DNA of 64,000 nt from Allofrancisella inopinata (GCF_012222965.1 NZ_CP038241.1:1426001-1490000), one strand, 5' to 3'. Shown: positions 1-9,636, numbered from the stretch's first letter. Notes: generated by a model from the letters alone, not told the origin. A program made the numbers and translations.

Positions 1-785
1 TCATTCTGTTTGCTTGATAAGGCCACATCTATAGACTTCCAATAAGCTTTCACCTGCAAATCATCATTTTTAAACAGATATGGATCTCTTCCCCAATATC
101 TAGATAATACTAAATTATATTTTTTATTCTTTTCTAAATTAGATTTTATATTATGCTTAAAATGCGTAAAAATAAAGTCCATATATCCATAGTCTATAAC
201 TGTTATTTTACTTAGATTCCGTTTCGTCTCAATCGTATCAGAGGTATCATAACCAAATGAATACACTGAAGTAAATTGTTTTTTCTTTGCAACAATATCA
301 ATCATATTCTCTTCGTTATTTCTATTCCACTCTAAGTTAAAATTATTTCTTGACCCATCTGCATAAAAATAATATTTTACCTTTATGTCTCGTTGTAAAA
401 TCTGATCTAATATCTCTCGATTAATGCTGCCAGCAAATGGATGCAACACAACTGAATGAAGCTTGAGATTATTATCTTTAATTTTATTTAGTAAATATAT
501 CGCACCATCTTGATGTCTTTCATGAAACTGAACCACATCTAATGAGAAAAACTTTTTACTTGAATTATATATTAGCTTGGGCATCTCAAAAGCTACTGGA
601 TAAATTACTATCACTGCGCCTTTTATTAAAGATATATTATGATTCAATACACAAAAAACATAAGTAGATAATTGAAGTTGAGGAACTACAACAATACTAA
701 CTTCTTTATTAAAAGCATTATTTGAAGTTATTTCACTAATAGCACAATCTATTTCTTTTTTATTTCTAGCTTCTCTAGTTTCCAT
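1..785 (-). CDS. Unknown protein of the capsule locus, 3' end cut by the window edge
   Basis: I translated this frame by hand. It is open from an ATG at 785 to the left edge, giving about 261 codons (METREARNKK...) with no stop. The start overlaps the stop of the upstream two-domain glycosyltransferase gene by 11 bp, so the two are translationally coupled in the capsule operon. There is no signal peptide; a hydrophobic strand (VSIVVVP) near residue 30 looks like the first beta strand of a Rossmann-like fold. A YFYADGS stretch near residue 140 faintly recalls the DDGS-type motif of some bacterial sialyltransferases, but the match is too short to name the family. Position suggests a glycosyltransferase or other glycan-modifying enzyme. 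Function is not recognised. Confidence 0.7.
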   Translation of the reverse strand, partial: METREARNKKEIDCAISEITSNNAFNKEVSIVVVPQLQLSTYVFCVLNHNISLIKGAVIVIYPVAFEMPKLIYNSSKKFFSLDVVQFHERHQDGAIYLLNKIKDNNLKLHSVVLHPFAGSINREILDQILQRDIKVKYYFYADGSRNNFNLEWNRNNEENMIDIVAKKKQFTSVYSFGYDTSDTIETKRNLSKITVIDYGYMDFIFTHFKHNIKSNLEKNKKYNLVLSRYWGRDPYLFKNDDLQVKAYWKSIDVALSSKQN

Positions 786-3057
786 TTTTCCTCCTCATTG
801 CTTCATAAAATGCACTTAGATGAGAATTTAAAAAATTCTCCACAGTGTATTTAGATATTACCTTTTCAATTTCTTTTACTATGTAATTTTCGTCACTATG
901 AAGTAGTTTTTTAATATTAGCCGCCACCTCAATACTCGATGAGTTAGAGCTTAACTTAAATGGCCAACCATCATAAACTTCACTTAATGCAGTATTATCC
1001 AAAACAATTGATGCACACCCACCAACCATGGCTTCTAGGGGAGGTAAACCAAAACCTTCAAGTTCAGAAAGGTATAAGAAACAAGATGAATCTAAAATTA
1101 GCTTCGCTAAATCAATGTCAGATGGTGTTAATACTAATTTAACATTTACATGTTTATTAATTTCATTAATTAGCTTTTTATCATCCTCTGATAAAAGATT
1201 AGTTTTACCAAATATGCAAAGTTTGCTATTCACACCACCAATTTTAAGATATTCATAATAAGATTCCAACATCAATCTAAAATTCTTTCTTGGATCATTT
1301 TGAAATGGAATTAATATTTGAGGTAAATTTTTCTTTTTGTATTTCTTTTCCTCTATCATATCATTCATACTTAATAAAAATGAGACTGAAACATGGTGTT
1401 TATAACCTTGGTATTTTATCAGTTCTGTTGCAGTGTGTTTTGAAATACAAACTACTTCATCATTTTTTAGTATTGATTTCACTATATCATTTGTAAAATA
1501 TTTATTTTGCTCTGGGTATATATCTAACCTAGTTAAATGAAAAATATCGAATATTGTAATAACATACGAAAAATCTTTATCTCTTAATTTAGGTAAGGGG
1601 TGGTATGGAGAAAAATAAACTATATTTTTAGAAATAGATTTAGCCAAATTTATTGCATAACCTTTATGATATAAATTATATTCTTTATCATTATTTAAAA
1701 CAAACCGTGTTCTTATATCAAGATCTTTTGCTAAACCTCTAGCATTCTCATCATAAAAAGGTATAAATCTTGAACCAAGTTTGCTACTTAATACATCAAA
1801 TAATTTAAAAATATATTTAGAAATACCAGAAACATTATTAGTTCCCAGTAGTCTTGAACAATCCATTAATAATACAAACTCTTCAGTATATGAAAGTAAT
1901 TCTTTTGAATACAACTCCTTTTCAATCATTATATGCTTAATAGCCAGCATACCTTTTATTTCATTATTTCTTTTTTTTCGTAAATTCAATATTTTAGACT
2001 TGTACACCAGTTGACTATAAAACTGAATCATTTCTTCTCCAATTTTATTCTTTTTAAACTTTTCTAATTGTCTATCATATGAACCTACATTAACGATATA
2101 CTCAGAGTTTAAAAAGTCATCTATTGTCCTAGCTATACAATCTGGATCTTTGGGATTAAAGTATATACCAATATCCCCAACAATTTCTGGCATACAACTC
2201 CAATAAGAGCACAGAATTGGACGGTAAAATGTCATAGCCTCTACTAGCGGCAAACCAAATCCTTCAGATAGGCTTGGGTAAACTAATGCTAAAGCATGAC
2301 TATAAATATAGTTTAACTCTTCTTCAGTTAAACAGCCCAAAACATGCACTCTACCTGTTAAATGATACTCAGCAGTAAGTTTCTCTAAATAATTAAACTT
2401 ATTGTTTGCTACATTTTTCTCACCAGTAGTTAACACTAAATTGACATCTGATTTAATTTTCGAAAAAGCCTTAAAAAGATTTTCATGATTTTTATGTGCT
2501 CTACCAGCAGCGGGATAACATAAAAACGGCTTACTTAAGTCTACATTAGGTTTATTTACTCCAAGAATGCTCTTTTCTACTGGTAAATAAACTGCTTCTA
2601 TTTTGTTTTCATCTATATCTGTTTGCCAATGTATATCACGTTTTGAAAACTCAGTTGAAGTTAAAATATAATCTGCTTCATGACATGACTCAATACTATT
2701 AACAATTTGATCTTCTCTAAAATCATTAATAAAACGAGGTGGGATTAAATCATATTTAGTCAATAAACTTAAAGCACCATCTATTTTTCTGTCGACCTTA
2801 TTAAATGGTGAATGTAAAACATCTATGAAATTAATATTATTATGGTAATATTCAATATCAGTTGTTAAAACTTCTATTTTTATATTTTTTAAATTATCAT
2901 ACATGTTTATATTTTTTTCTGTACAAAAAAGTATAAAATTAATGTCATTTTTTTTACACGGCAAAGCTGAAATAATTCTTTTCAATGCTATTACCATCCC
3001 ACATTCCATATGAGCAACTGCTGAAGTTAGATCTATTCCAATGTATTTATTTCTCAT
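775..3057 (-). CDS. Two-domain GT4 glycosyltransferase (capsule assembly)
   Basis: A 760-residue cytosolic protein with two tandem GT-B glycosyltransferase group 1 (GT4) modules. Module one (about 1-360) has the donor-binding signature YPSLSEGFGLPLVEAM; module two (about 390-750) has YLSELEGFGLPPLEAM. Both keep the EGFGLPxxEAM motif whose first Glu contacts the nucleotide sugar, so both sites look functional. Fusions like this usually add two successive sugars or act as bifunctional polymerases in O-antigen or capsule synthesis. The ATG overlaps the upstream methyltransferase stop in an ATGA quartet and its own stop overlaps the next gene, so it sits in a tightly coupled operon. Donor and acceptor cannot be read from sequence. 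Confidence 0.88.
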   Translation of the reverse strand: MRNKYIGIDLTSAVAHMECGMVIALKRIISALPCKKNDINFILFCTEKNINMYDNLKNIKIEVLTTDIEYYHNNINFIDVLHSPFNKVDRKIDGALSLLTKYDLIPPRFINDFREDQIVNSIESCHEADYILTSTEFSKRDIHWQTDIDENKIEAVYLPVEKSILGVNKPNVDLSKPFLCYPAAGRAHKNHENLFKAFSKIKSDVNLVLTTGEKNVANNKFNYLEKLTAEYHLTGRVHVLGCLTEEELNYIYSHALALVYPSLSEGFGLPLVEAMTFYRPILCSYWSCMPEIVGDIGIYFNPKDPDCIARTIDDFLNSEYIVNVGSYDRQLEKFKKNKIGEEMIQFYSQLVYKSKILNLRKKRNNEIKGMLAIKHIMIEKELYSKELLSYTEEFVLLMDCSRLLGTNNVSGISKYIFKLFDVLSSKLGSRFIPFYDENARGLAKDLDIRTRFVLNNDKEYNLYHKGYAINLAKSISKNIVYFSPYHPLPKLRDKDFSYVITIFDIFHLTRLDIYPEQNKYFTNDIVKSILKNDEVVCISKHTATELIKYQGYKHHVSVSFLLSMNDMIEEKKYKKKNLPQILIPFQNDPRKNFRLMLESYYEYLKIGGVNSKLCIFGKTNLLSEDDKKLINEINKHVNVKLVLTPSDIDLAKLILDSSCFLYLSELEGFGLPPLEAMVGGCASIVLDNTALSEVYDGWPFKLSSNSSSIEVAANIKKLLHSDENYIVKEIEKVISKYTVENFLNSHLSAFYEAMRRKNGN

Positions 3058-4232
3058 CTATCTTTATACCTCATTAAAACAGCCCTATTTTTTTGCTCTA
3101 ATATTTTAAAATTCTTTTCAATTAAATACGGAATTGCCAAGGCTCCTTTCGCCATCCAAGCCCCAACCTCATCTTGCCAAGTATCATCAACACAGACAAC
3201 CCCATCTTTTTTTAGTTTCTCTACTACACTTTTTGCACATTCCAAATGCATTTTATGTGATTTTTTTTCATCGATCTTGCCATCCAAATATTTTTCATAC
3301 CTAGACTGTCTTAAACTACTATGTCCACCATGATCAAAGTCATAAGCATCTAAAAATACAAAATCAAAATCTTCTATATCATTTTTCAAAAATTCTTCTC
3401 CTTTCCTAGTGACAGCTTTTATGTTTAAGTCATACTTTTTAGAAAGAAAGCTTGCCCATCGTACATTGTGTGCATCCATATCTACTGTAATAAACTTAAT
3501 ACCCTTTCTTTTACATAGTCTTGCTAGTTGTAGAGTCGACCCTTGACCAGGAACATTTTCTCTCGTTGTGCCAATCTCAACTAAAGTTTTACCAAAACCT
3601 TCCCCATCTTTTACATTTTTTTCAATATAGTCTATTAGTAGAGCTTGCCCATGTTCTTGCTTACTAAAACTCGCTGCGCGTATTTTTTTATATTCCTCAG
3701 ATACCTTTCTATTAATATCATCCGCAAAATTCCAAAATTGGGAACTGTATTCCATCTCTAAATCAACAGCTAATGCAACCTCATCAAATAAAACTGCAAG
3801 CTTGATTAGCTTCTTATACTGTTTTTCTCTCTCTTGATCTTTATCACTTAAGAAATATCTCGCATTGTTCATATAGCTAACGCCTTGATTTCTATCACCA
3901 TATTCTTTAATTTTTGTCGCAAAAGAGCAACAGATATCGAACTTCTCTTCATCACTTACTTCACTCTCAAGCACAAATGCATCAATGGATCCCAAAACAT
4001 CACTCTGCTTCATGCAATAAGATGTAATAACTTCTATCTTATTTTCATAGCTGAGAGTATTCAAACATCCTTCAGGAATATATACCCCATGACTATCAAG
4101 AAAATCTTGAATACTTCCATCCTTTTGAGATATTTTTTTATCTTCGTCAGCAAGAGCTTTCTGCAATGATTCTTTTTCTTTCGCTAAATTCTCAACATCT
4201 ACCATTAATTTTGTATTTTTATCATCTTCCAT
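3054..4232 (-). CDS. Class I SAM-dependent methyltransferase with N-terminal coiled coil
   Basis: The predicted protein is 392 residues. The frame can be opened from a TTG at 4250, but I chose the ATG at 4232 because an AGG lies 7-14 bases upstream. The first 50 residues are a charged coiled coil. The C-terminal half is a Rossmann methyltransferase of the Methyltransf_24 kind: a glycine region starting VEIGTTREN, an acidic SAM-ribose position in FITVDMDAHN, the strand FDFVFLDAYDFDH and a late VCVDDTWQD. Its place between capsule genes suggests methylation of a capsule sugar or chain end. The coiled coil could dock it to the coiled-coil protein encoded just upstream. Substrate is unknown. Confidence 0.75.
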   Translation of the reverse strand: MEDDKNTKLMVDVENLAKEKESLQKALADEDKKISQKDGSIQDFLDSHGVYIPEGCLNTLSYENKIEVITSYCMKQSDVLGSIDAFVLESEVSDEEKFDICCSFATKIKEYGDRNQGVSYMNNARYFLSDKDQEREKQYKKLIKLAVLFDEVALAVDLEMEYSSQFWNFADDINRKVSEEYKKIRAASFSKQEHGQALLIDYIEKNVKDGEGFGKTLVEIGTTRENVPGQGSTLQLARLCKRKGIKFITVDMDAHNVRWASFLSKKYDLNIKAVTRKGEEFLKNDIEDFDFVFLDAYDFDHGGHSSLRQSRYEKYLDGKIDEKKSHKMHLECAKSVVEKLKKDGVVCVDDTWQDEVGAWMAKGALAIPYLIEKNFKILEQKNRAVLMRYKDR

Positions 4233-4377
4233 CTTTAAGCCTACCCTCAATTTTTACCCACACCTTTCCAGCAGATATACCATCATATACACCGCTATAA
4301 TTTTTGACATATATTGCTAACTTAAGACCTAGAAAACCATACTCAAATGTATCAACTATTCTAAACCCGTATGCCAT
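4222..4377 (-). CDS. Possible small ORF (51 aa) in the capsule operon
   Basis: Between the coiled-coil gene (stop at 4418) and the methyltransferase (start 4232) there is a chain of overlapping short frames. A 13-codon ORF (MLKTRLAEKFSVK) starts within the stop of the upstream gene. A 51-codon ORF (MAYGFRIVDTFEYGF...) starts in the TGATG of the first and stops 8 bases inside the methyltransferase. The coupled TGATG junctions look like real operon junctions, but the two pieces could also be the remains of one broken gene. No family recognised. Confidence 0.35.
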   Translation of the reverse strand: MAYGFRIVDTFEYGFLGLKLAIYVKNYSGVYDGISAGKVWVKIEGRLKDGR

Positions 4378-4417
4378 CACTTAACAGAAAATTTCTCTGC
4401 TAATCTAGTTTTTAACA

Positions 4418-6121
4418 TCACGCCTTACCTTTAGCATATTTCTTAAATGCTTTTCTTACTGCAAAAGGCCATTTAACTAAGCCCAACGGTGTTCTAAAAC
4501 AGTGCATAATCTCATTACCAAGATGATAGGTCAGATGATTTTTAACTCTTTCAGCCTTATAATAATCAGCATAAGTATGAAGTGGAGGAAGTTTAGGCTT
4601 ATTTTTCTGATCTTTTTTAAACTTTTTTACTTCCAGCAGCAATTTTAATGGCATTTTAATCAAACCAAACAGACTATTATAGTTTTCCATCATAACTATT
4701 CCTAACCTATAACTTAGGTAACCCCTAACTCTTTCTGCAGCACCATATTGCAATTGCCGCTTAGATTCTTTTGCTCCAAGCTTACTATTCAAGAGATATG
4801 CTTTTTCCAACTCTTCTTGAACATTAAACAGTTGAGATAACAATAAATTATTCTCTTCTTCTAATTTTCTCACATTTTTTTCTAACTTATTTTTAGAACC
4901 TAAAACATTATTTTGCTGTTTAAATTTCTGCTCCAGCTGAGAAATTTTTTGCTTATATTCAATGTCTAAATTCTTTTTAGCCTCATCTATCTTTTTATTT
5001 TGCTCCGTTAATAATTTTGTCTGCTCTACAACATTATTTAACCTTTTTTCAATATCATTCTTTTGCTTCTCTAAGCTCTGAAACTGTGATTTTGCCGCAT
5101 TTTTATCGCCATATAACCTCTCCAGCTCTTCCCGCACTTGAAATAAGCTTCCCATCAGAAGTTCATTTTCATCACTAGCCTGCTTCAACTTCATACCTAT
5201 GTTATTTCTCTGCTCTTTTATGCTAGAGTTTTCAACATTCAATGCTTGTAGTTGCTTTTCATTTTGCTGACATTTCATCTCAAGGTTTTTAACAACCTTA
5301 ATATCGTTACTCCTCTTAATCAGAGCATTAACAATAAATTCTTGATCATCATTATTGCCATGATCTGCATAACCTTGTGGCAGTACAGCCACAGATTGCA
5401 GCTCATCAAACATATCGACAAGCTGTGTATTTTTTTTGATTAACTGCTCAATAAGGTAGTCACTGACTTCATCACCACCTGAACCCATACCTTCCATATC
5501 AAGTACATTTACTACAGCATTAGTCGAGGAAATATTTACCAGTGACAACTGACTCTCTAGCTGCTCTATATACTCTTTAGCGTTATGCCCAACTTGTTCC
5601 GAGCTTACCAATACTGACTCTTCAATATTTTGGTAAAAAAACTGTAGCAAAGCCTCATTATACTCAATATAATCAGATATCTTATCTTGTAATACCTCAT
5701 TAGAAATATTATCAACACTATCAAACAATCGCTTGACAAAACTTTGTGGCGAATTATATACAAGCACAAAGCCTAGATTCGGATCAGCTGACTTCCAATA
5801 TTCAAGCAATGAAATTGCTTGAGGATCAGACCATCCCCATAGCTTATTATTCATATTACTAATCATAAGATCCATAGCTAAGCCATTCCAAATCGGATTA
5901 ACATCCAATCTATCGTATGACTGTTCATCAATATTATTTGCTTTTTTTATAATGGATGAAACATCTTTAGCATTAATTCTTTCTTTTTTAAGAGCTTCAG
6001 CCTCTTTCATACCACTTTGATTAAGCAAAGATTCAACAGTTTCATAATTAGACATCTCATGACCAACTATCAATAGTCTATTTATGTTTTTTGGTTTAGC
6101 TTCTCTAACAGAATAACTCAT
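4418..6121 (-). CDS. Sulfotransferase-like / coiled-coil capsule protein with tandem C-terminal repeats
   Basis: Start taken at the ATG at 6121 (MSYSVREAKP), which has GGAGAG just upstream; the longer frame to 6271 would lie inside kpsD. The 567-residue product has three parts. Residues 15-170 resemble the sulfotransferase fold: RLLIVGHEMSNYETV where the PAPS loop would be, LWGWSDPQA, and FVLVYNSPQSFVKRL at the 3'-phosphate site, but the usual GxxRSGTS loop residues are missing, so catalysis is doubtful. Residues about 300-470 are a long coiled coil. The C-terminus holds two related 40-residue repeats (AERVRGYLSYRLG... and AERVKNHLTYHLG...). It probably acts as an assembly or tethering factor in the capsule export complex. 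That role is inferred. Confidence 0.6.
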   Translation of the reverse strand: MSYSVREAKPKNINRLLIVGHEMSNYETVESLLNQSGMKEAEALKKERINAKDVSSIIKKANNIDEQSYDRLDVNPIWNGLAMDLMISNMNNKLWGWSDPQAISLLEYWKSADPNLGFVLVYNSPQSFVKRLFDSVDNISNEVLQDKISDYIEYNEALLQFFYQNIEESVLVSSEQVGHNAKEYIEQLESQLSLVNISSTNAVVNVLDMEGMGSGGDEVSDYLIEQLIKKNTQLVDMFDELQSVAVLPQGYADHGNNDDQEFIVNALIKRSNDIKVVKNLEMKCQQNEKQLQALNVENSSIKEQRNNIGMKLKQASDENELLMGSLFQVREELERLYGDKNAAKSQFQSLEKQKNDIEKRLNNVVEQTKLLTEQNKKIDEAKKNLDIEYKQKISQLEQKFKQQNNVLGSKNKLEKNVRKLEEENNLLLSQLFNVQEELEKAYLLNSKLGAKESKRQLQYGAAERVRGYLSYRLGIVMMENYNSLFGLIKMPLKLLLEVKKFKKDQKNKPKLPPLHTYADYYKAERVKNHLTYHLGNEIMHCFRTPLGLVKWPFAVRKAFKKYAKGKA

Positions 6122-6164
6122 TTCATCTCTCCAAAGTAATTTCAAAACACTAAATAGTTCCAAC

Positions 6165-7955
6165 CTAAAAAGGCGCAATAAACACTCTTGCAGCAATAGC
6201 AATCTGAAATACAATTTGCGAAATCGTAGCCAGTATTGGTAATGCTTCAGACATACCTTCATTAGGTACAATTATCTGATCTCCTGGCTGAGGATAAACT
6301 GACCAAGGCAATAATGATGAGAAAAATCCCAAATTGACTTGCTCTGCTATGCCATTTTCATGCAACAATATTATGTACCCTTTATCTGCTGATGGTGTAT
6401 ACCCACCAACCAGTTTAATATAGTCCTCGATACTAAACTTTTCATTGTAGTTAACTGCCATTGGTGACATTATCTGTCCACTAATTGTAATCACTTGATT
6501 TTTGTTAGGGATATTAATAACATCATTATTTTGAAGAGCTATATGCTCCCACCTGTTTTCAGGCCCTACAATCACTTGACCTTTAGGCTGAACTTGCCTT
6601 GCTTTTGCAACAAAGCTTGATACTAATCCTGCATACTGCTGTTGCATGATAAGGCCATCTTTAGTTAATGAGCTTTTAGTGTAAGCTTGCTGCTCTAAAT
6701 AGTCCAAATTAGAATTAATAGCTGCCTTTTGTGCCGCAGCGACACTTTCTCGGAATAATTGCAGGTTTTTACGATTAGCATCAGATCTAAATTTAAGCCT
6801 ACCAACAATATCCTCTAAGGTTGTCCCAATTGGAACTACAAACTGATGCGGTCCAAATATTGCACCATTTATAGAAACTGTTAACTCTTTAATATTTTGG
6901 TCCGACATTAATGTGATTTTTTCACCTGGCTTTAAAGTTTGATTTGTAATGTCAGATAACGCTATATAATTATTTGTTGGCTCAACACCGCTACTGTCTT
7001 CAATCAAGACATAAGTGGCATTGGGTTTGACTCCTGCTAACTTTATTAATTGTTTGATACCAAAACTGCCATTATATGGCTCATACATTGCTGGAACTTT
7101 AACTTCACCAAGTACAGTTACAGAGTCAGCCTTTGGTCTGACAACTATACTATCGCCTTGATGTAATTGTGAAAAAGGAATAGTTCCTTTTAACAAAAAA
7201 TCATATAAATCTATAGATGCAATTACTTGACCCTTTCTGACTAAATCAACTTTCCTAAAACTACCTTGCTCTGGAATAATCCCCCCAGCTTTACATAAAA
7301 AATACAATATAGAATCTGACGACATACCATCATAAAGACCAGGGTTAGCAACGTACCCGGTTACAAAAACTTGTACTGGTTGCGCCCCAAGAAGATTAGC
7401 ATAAGCGACAACATTATTTTTAAAAGTTCTCTTTAGAGCTGTACTAACAACATCATTTAGCTCTTTATTTGGGGTGTTGGCAACCTTAACAGGACCAACT
7501 TTTGGAATAAAAATATTACCCTGACTGTCAACTGTACTATTTGAAACATATTCATAAGCTCCCCATAAAGATAGTGAAAGATTATCTCCTGGACTAATCA
7601 AATAATCAGGATTATAAAATGCCATCTTAGGAAGTGTTAAACATTGATGACTAAATAAATTCTCACCAAAAACTTGCAAATTACCCAACTGATCCAAATG
7701 TGCCACATCTAAAACCTTATTAGAGTACTTACCACCAGCTTGATCTTGTATTATCGGCGGAGGCGTTGGTATATTTTCTGTCGGATCTTTACTTTTTTGG
7801 TTACCATTTCTAGCAGCTGTGAAATTACCCTCGGCATCTTCTGCCAACTGTTGTGTTAATAAACCAACTTCAGCATATGTAAAAAGTGGAATAAAAAATA
7901 AGCAACACAATAAAAAACCAAGAATAAACGTTCGTATCTTAAGACCACTTTTCAT
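6165..7955 (-). CDS. kpsD: Outer-membrane polysaccharide export protein (KpsD/BexD/CtrA class)
   Basis: A 596-residue exported protein. The N-terminus is a signal peptide (MKSGLKIRTFILGFLLCCLFF, cleavage probably after TYA near residue 28). The polysaccharide export domain follows (YLISPGDNLSLSLWGAYE near 125, then VDSQGNIFIPKVGPVKV), then several SLBB/soluble-ligand-binding repeats (VFVTGYVANPGLYDG, VTVLGEVKVPAMY, ITISGQIMSPMAV). The C-terminus is hydrophobic (ISQIVFQIAIAARVFIAPF) as in KpsD-type proteins. In group 2/3 systems such proteins form the periplasm-to-surface conduit with the KpsMT transporter and KpsE. It heads the leftward arm and is divergent from kpsM. The coiled-coil gene begins 43 bp after its stop. 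Confidence 0.9.
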   Translation of the reverse strand: MKSGLKIRTFILGFLLCCLFFIPLFTYAEVGLLTQQLAEDAEGNFTAARNGNQKSKDPTENIPTPPPIIQDQAGGKYSNKVLDVAHLDQLGNLQVFGENLFSHQCLTLPKMAFYNPDYLISPGDNLSLSLWGAYEYVSNSTVDSQGNIFIPKVGPVKVANTPNKELNDVVSTALKRTFKNNVVAYANLLGAQPVQVFVTGYVANPGLYDGMSSDSILYFLCKAGGIIPEQGSFRKVDLVRKGQVIASIDLYDFLLKGTIPFSQLHQGDSIVVRPKADSVTVLGEVKVPAMYEPYNGSFGIKQLIKLAGVKPNATYVLIEDSSGVEPTNNYIALSDITNQTLKPGEKITLMSDQNIKELTVSINGAIFGPHQFVVPIGTTLEDIVGRLKFRSDANRKNLQLFRESVAAAQKAAINSNLDYLEQQAYTKSSLTKDGLIMQQQYAGLVSSFVAKARQVQPKGQVIVGPENRWEHIALQNNDVINIPNKNQVITISGQIMSPMAVNYNEKFSIEDYIKLVGGYTPSADKGYIILLHENGIAEQVNLGFFSSLLPWSVYPQPGDQIIVPNEGMSEALPILATISQIVFQIAIAARVFIAPF

Positions 7956-8151
7956 ATTTTGAGTTACAAACCAAGAACTTAAAATCTATTTAGTCGCCTA
8001 TTTTACAATGTAAATAATAGTGTTACAATAACAAAGTTATTAATCTTTGACTATAGTAATATTATATATTAACAAAATTAATTAAAAATGTAAACTAATA
8101 TTTTTTAAAATTCTTAAAATTAGTAGAAAAATACAAAAAAGGTAATTAAAA
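7956..8151. promoter_or_regulatory. Divergent promoter region between kpsD and kpsM
   Basis: This 196-bp very AT-rich gap separates the two arms of the capsule locus, so it must hold both promoters. A TTGACT lies at 8047-8052 and AT-rich -10-like hexamers follow, but none sits at the ideal 16-18 spacing, so no exact promoter is assigned. A weak AAGG precedes the kpsM ATG. Confidence 0.5.
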
Positions 8152-8952
8152 ATGAATATCAGTGTAAAAGAAGCTCTAATTGAAAGAAAAGCAGTAATTT
8201 GGGCCCTGTTGAACCGTGAAATGACTACTCGTTTTGATGAGAGTTATTTTAGTTACGCATGGCTAATAATAGAGCCGCTATTATTTGTGCTCATACTAGC
8301 TAGCATCTTTTATTTTTTGGGTAGAAATACTGGAGATATGCCTATATTGCTTTTTTTACTAACAGGTATTGTGCCTTTTTTCTACTTCAAAAAAGCTGTT
8401 ATGTCATGTGCAAAGGCAATATCTGCAAATAAGGCTTTACTTACTTACCGACAAGTTAAAATTTTTGATGTCATAATTTCAAGAATATTATTAGAAACAA
8501 CAATCTCAATATGTGTGGCTTTTATATGTTCGTTTATTATAATACTTTTTTTTGAGAATACTCATTCAACTATATATTACCCAGCTAGAATAATTTTTGC
8601 TCTTATAATGCTGCTTGGACTAGCATTCGGGACCTCTTTGTGCATAGCAATTATGTCTTATTATTATATAGATTTAGATAAATTCTTGGGAGTTGTTTTT
8701 AGGTTTTTATTTTTTACATCTGGAATATTTTTTAGCTTAGAGCAGCTACCAAACAATATTGCTTATTACCTTTCTTTTAACCCTTTATTTCAAGTTATTG
8801 AACTTATTCGCTCTGCTTTTAACCCAAGTTATATGTCTATATATCTTAGTTATAAATATGTTTTTGGGCTAACTATTATCGTTATATTTTTAGGAGTTGG
8901 CGTATATTTCACCTCTAGAGAAAATATCTTAATGAACGATAGATCAAGGTAA
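8152..8952 (+). CDS. kpsM: Capsule ABC transporter permease (KpsM/BexB/CtrC)
   Basis: A 266-residue ABC-2 type inner-membrane permease with six predicted membrane segments (for example PLLFVLILASIFYFL, ILLFLLTGIVPFFYF, and a last one near 240). The cytoplasmic N-terminus (LLNREMTTRFDES) and the order of segments match the KpsM/BexB/CtrC group that exports capsule through the inner membrane. It opens the rightward arm. The cognate ATPase gene starts 8 bp later, kpsE follows it and kpsD is divergent, so the exporter set is complete. Confidence 0.92.
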   Translation: MNISVKEALIERKAVIWALLNREMTTRFDESYFSYAWLIIEPLLFVLILASIFYFLGRNTGDMPILLFLLTGIVPFFYFKKAVMSCAKAISANKALLTYRQVKIFDVIISRILLETTISICVAFICSFIIILFFENTHSTIYYPARIIFALIMLLGLAFGTSLCIAIMSYYYIDLDKFLGVVFRFLFFTSGIFFSLEQLPNNIAYYLSFNPLFQVIELIRSAFNPSYMSIYLSYKYVFGLTIIVIFLGVGVYFTSRENILMNDRSR

Positions 8953-8960
8953 CCACAAAT

Positions 8961-9614
8961 ATGATTAAGCTCGTTAATGTAACAAAATACTACAATATAA
9001 AAAAACAAAGACATTTTATACTAAAGGATATGACTTATACGTTTCCTGAAAATAAAAGTATAGGGTTACTAGGTGCTAATGGAGCTGGTAAATCAACTCT
9101 ATTACGTCTTTTAGGAGGCATAGAATATCCAAACTCCGGAAAAATACAAACAGATTGCTCAATATCTTGGCCAGTTGGCCTCTCCTCTGGTTTCCAAGGA
9201 AGTTTATCTGCTACCCAAAATATTAAATTTGTGTGCCAAATTTACAATAAAACTCCTGCTGAAAGAAAAAGAATCACCGAATTTGTGCGTGAATTTGCCG
9301 AAATTGGTAAATTTTTCGATATGCCTGTAAAAACATATAGCTCTGGCATGAAAAGTAGAGTTAATTTTGGCTTATCTATGGCTTTTGATTTTGATTATTA
9401 CCTTGTAGATGAAGTTACTGGAGTTGGTGATGCTTCATTTAAGAGTAAAGCAAAAGCTGAATTTGATAAGAAAAGAGAAAAGTCAAACATAATCATGGTC
9501 TCTCACAGTATGGGAGAACTAAAAAAGAACGTTGATATAGGTGTGCTTCTTAAAGATGGACATTTCACCGTATATGAAGACATTGATGATGCTATAGCCG
9601 AGTATAAAAAATAA
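8961..9614 (+). CDS. kpsT: Capsule ABC transporter ATPase (KpsT/BexA/CtrD)
   Basis: A 217-residue ABC ATPase, the normal short length for KpsT. Visible motifs: Walker A GANGAGKST (residues 40-48), signature YSSGMKSR near 130 (the usual capsule-exporter variant of LSGGQ), Walker B DYYLVDEV near 150 and the switch His in MVSHSM. It powers export of lipid-linked capsule by the KpsM permease encoded 8 bp upstream. It belongs to the same operon as kpsE, which starts 22 bp downstream. Confidence 0.93.
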   Translation: MIKLVNVTKYYNIKKQRHFILKDMTYTFPENKSIGLLGANGAGKSTLLRLLGGIEYPNSGKIQTDCSISWPVGLSSGFQGSLSATQNIKFVCQIYNKTPAERKRITEFVREFAEIGKFFDMPVKTYSSGMKSRVNFGLSMAFDFDYYLVDEVTGVGDASFKSKAKAEFDKKREKSNIIMVSHSMGELKKNVDIGVLLKDGHFTVYEDIDDAIAEYKK

Positions 9615-9636
9615 ACACAGTAAGAAGAAACAAAAT

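Noticed and set aside
6122-6271. 50-codon upstream extension of the coiled-coil capsule gene
   Set aside because: It overlaps the end of kpsD in another frame, and a good GGAGAG precedes the ATG at 6121.
8047-8075. Consensus-like promoter TTGACT before kpsM
   Set aside because: The nearest -10-like hexamers are at 12-14 bp spacing, so a specific call is not supported.
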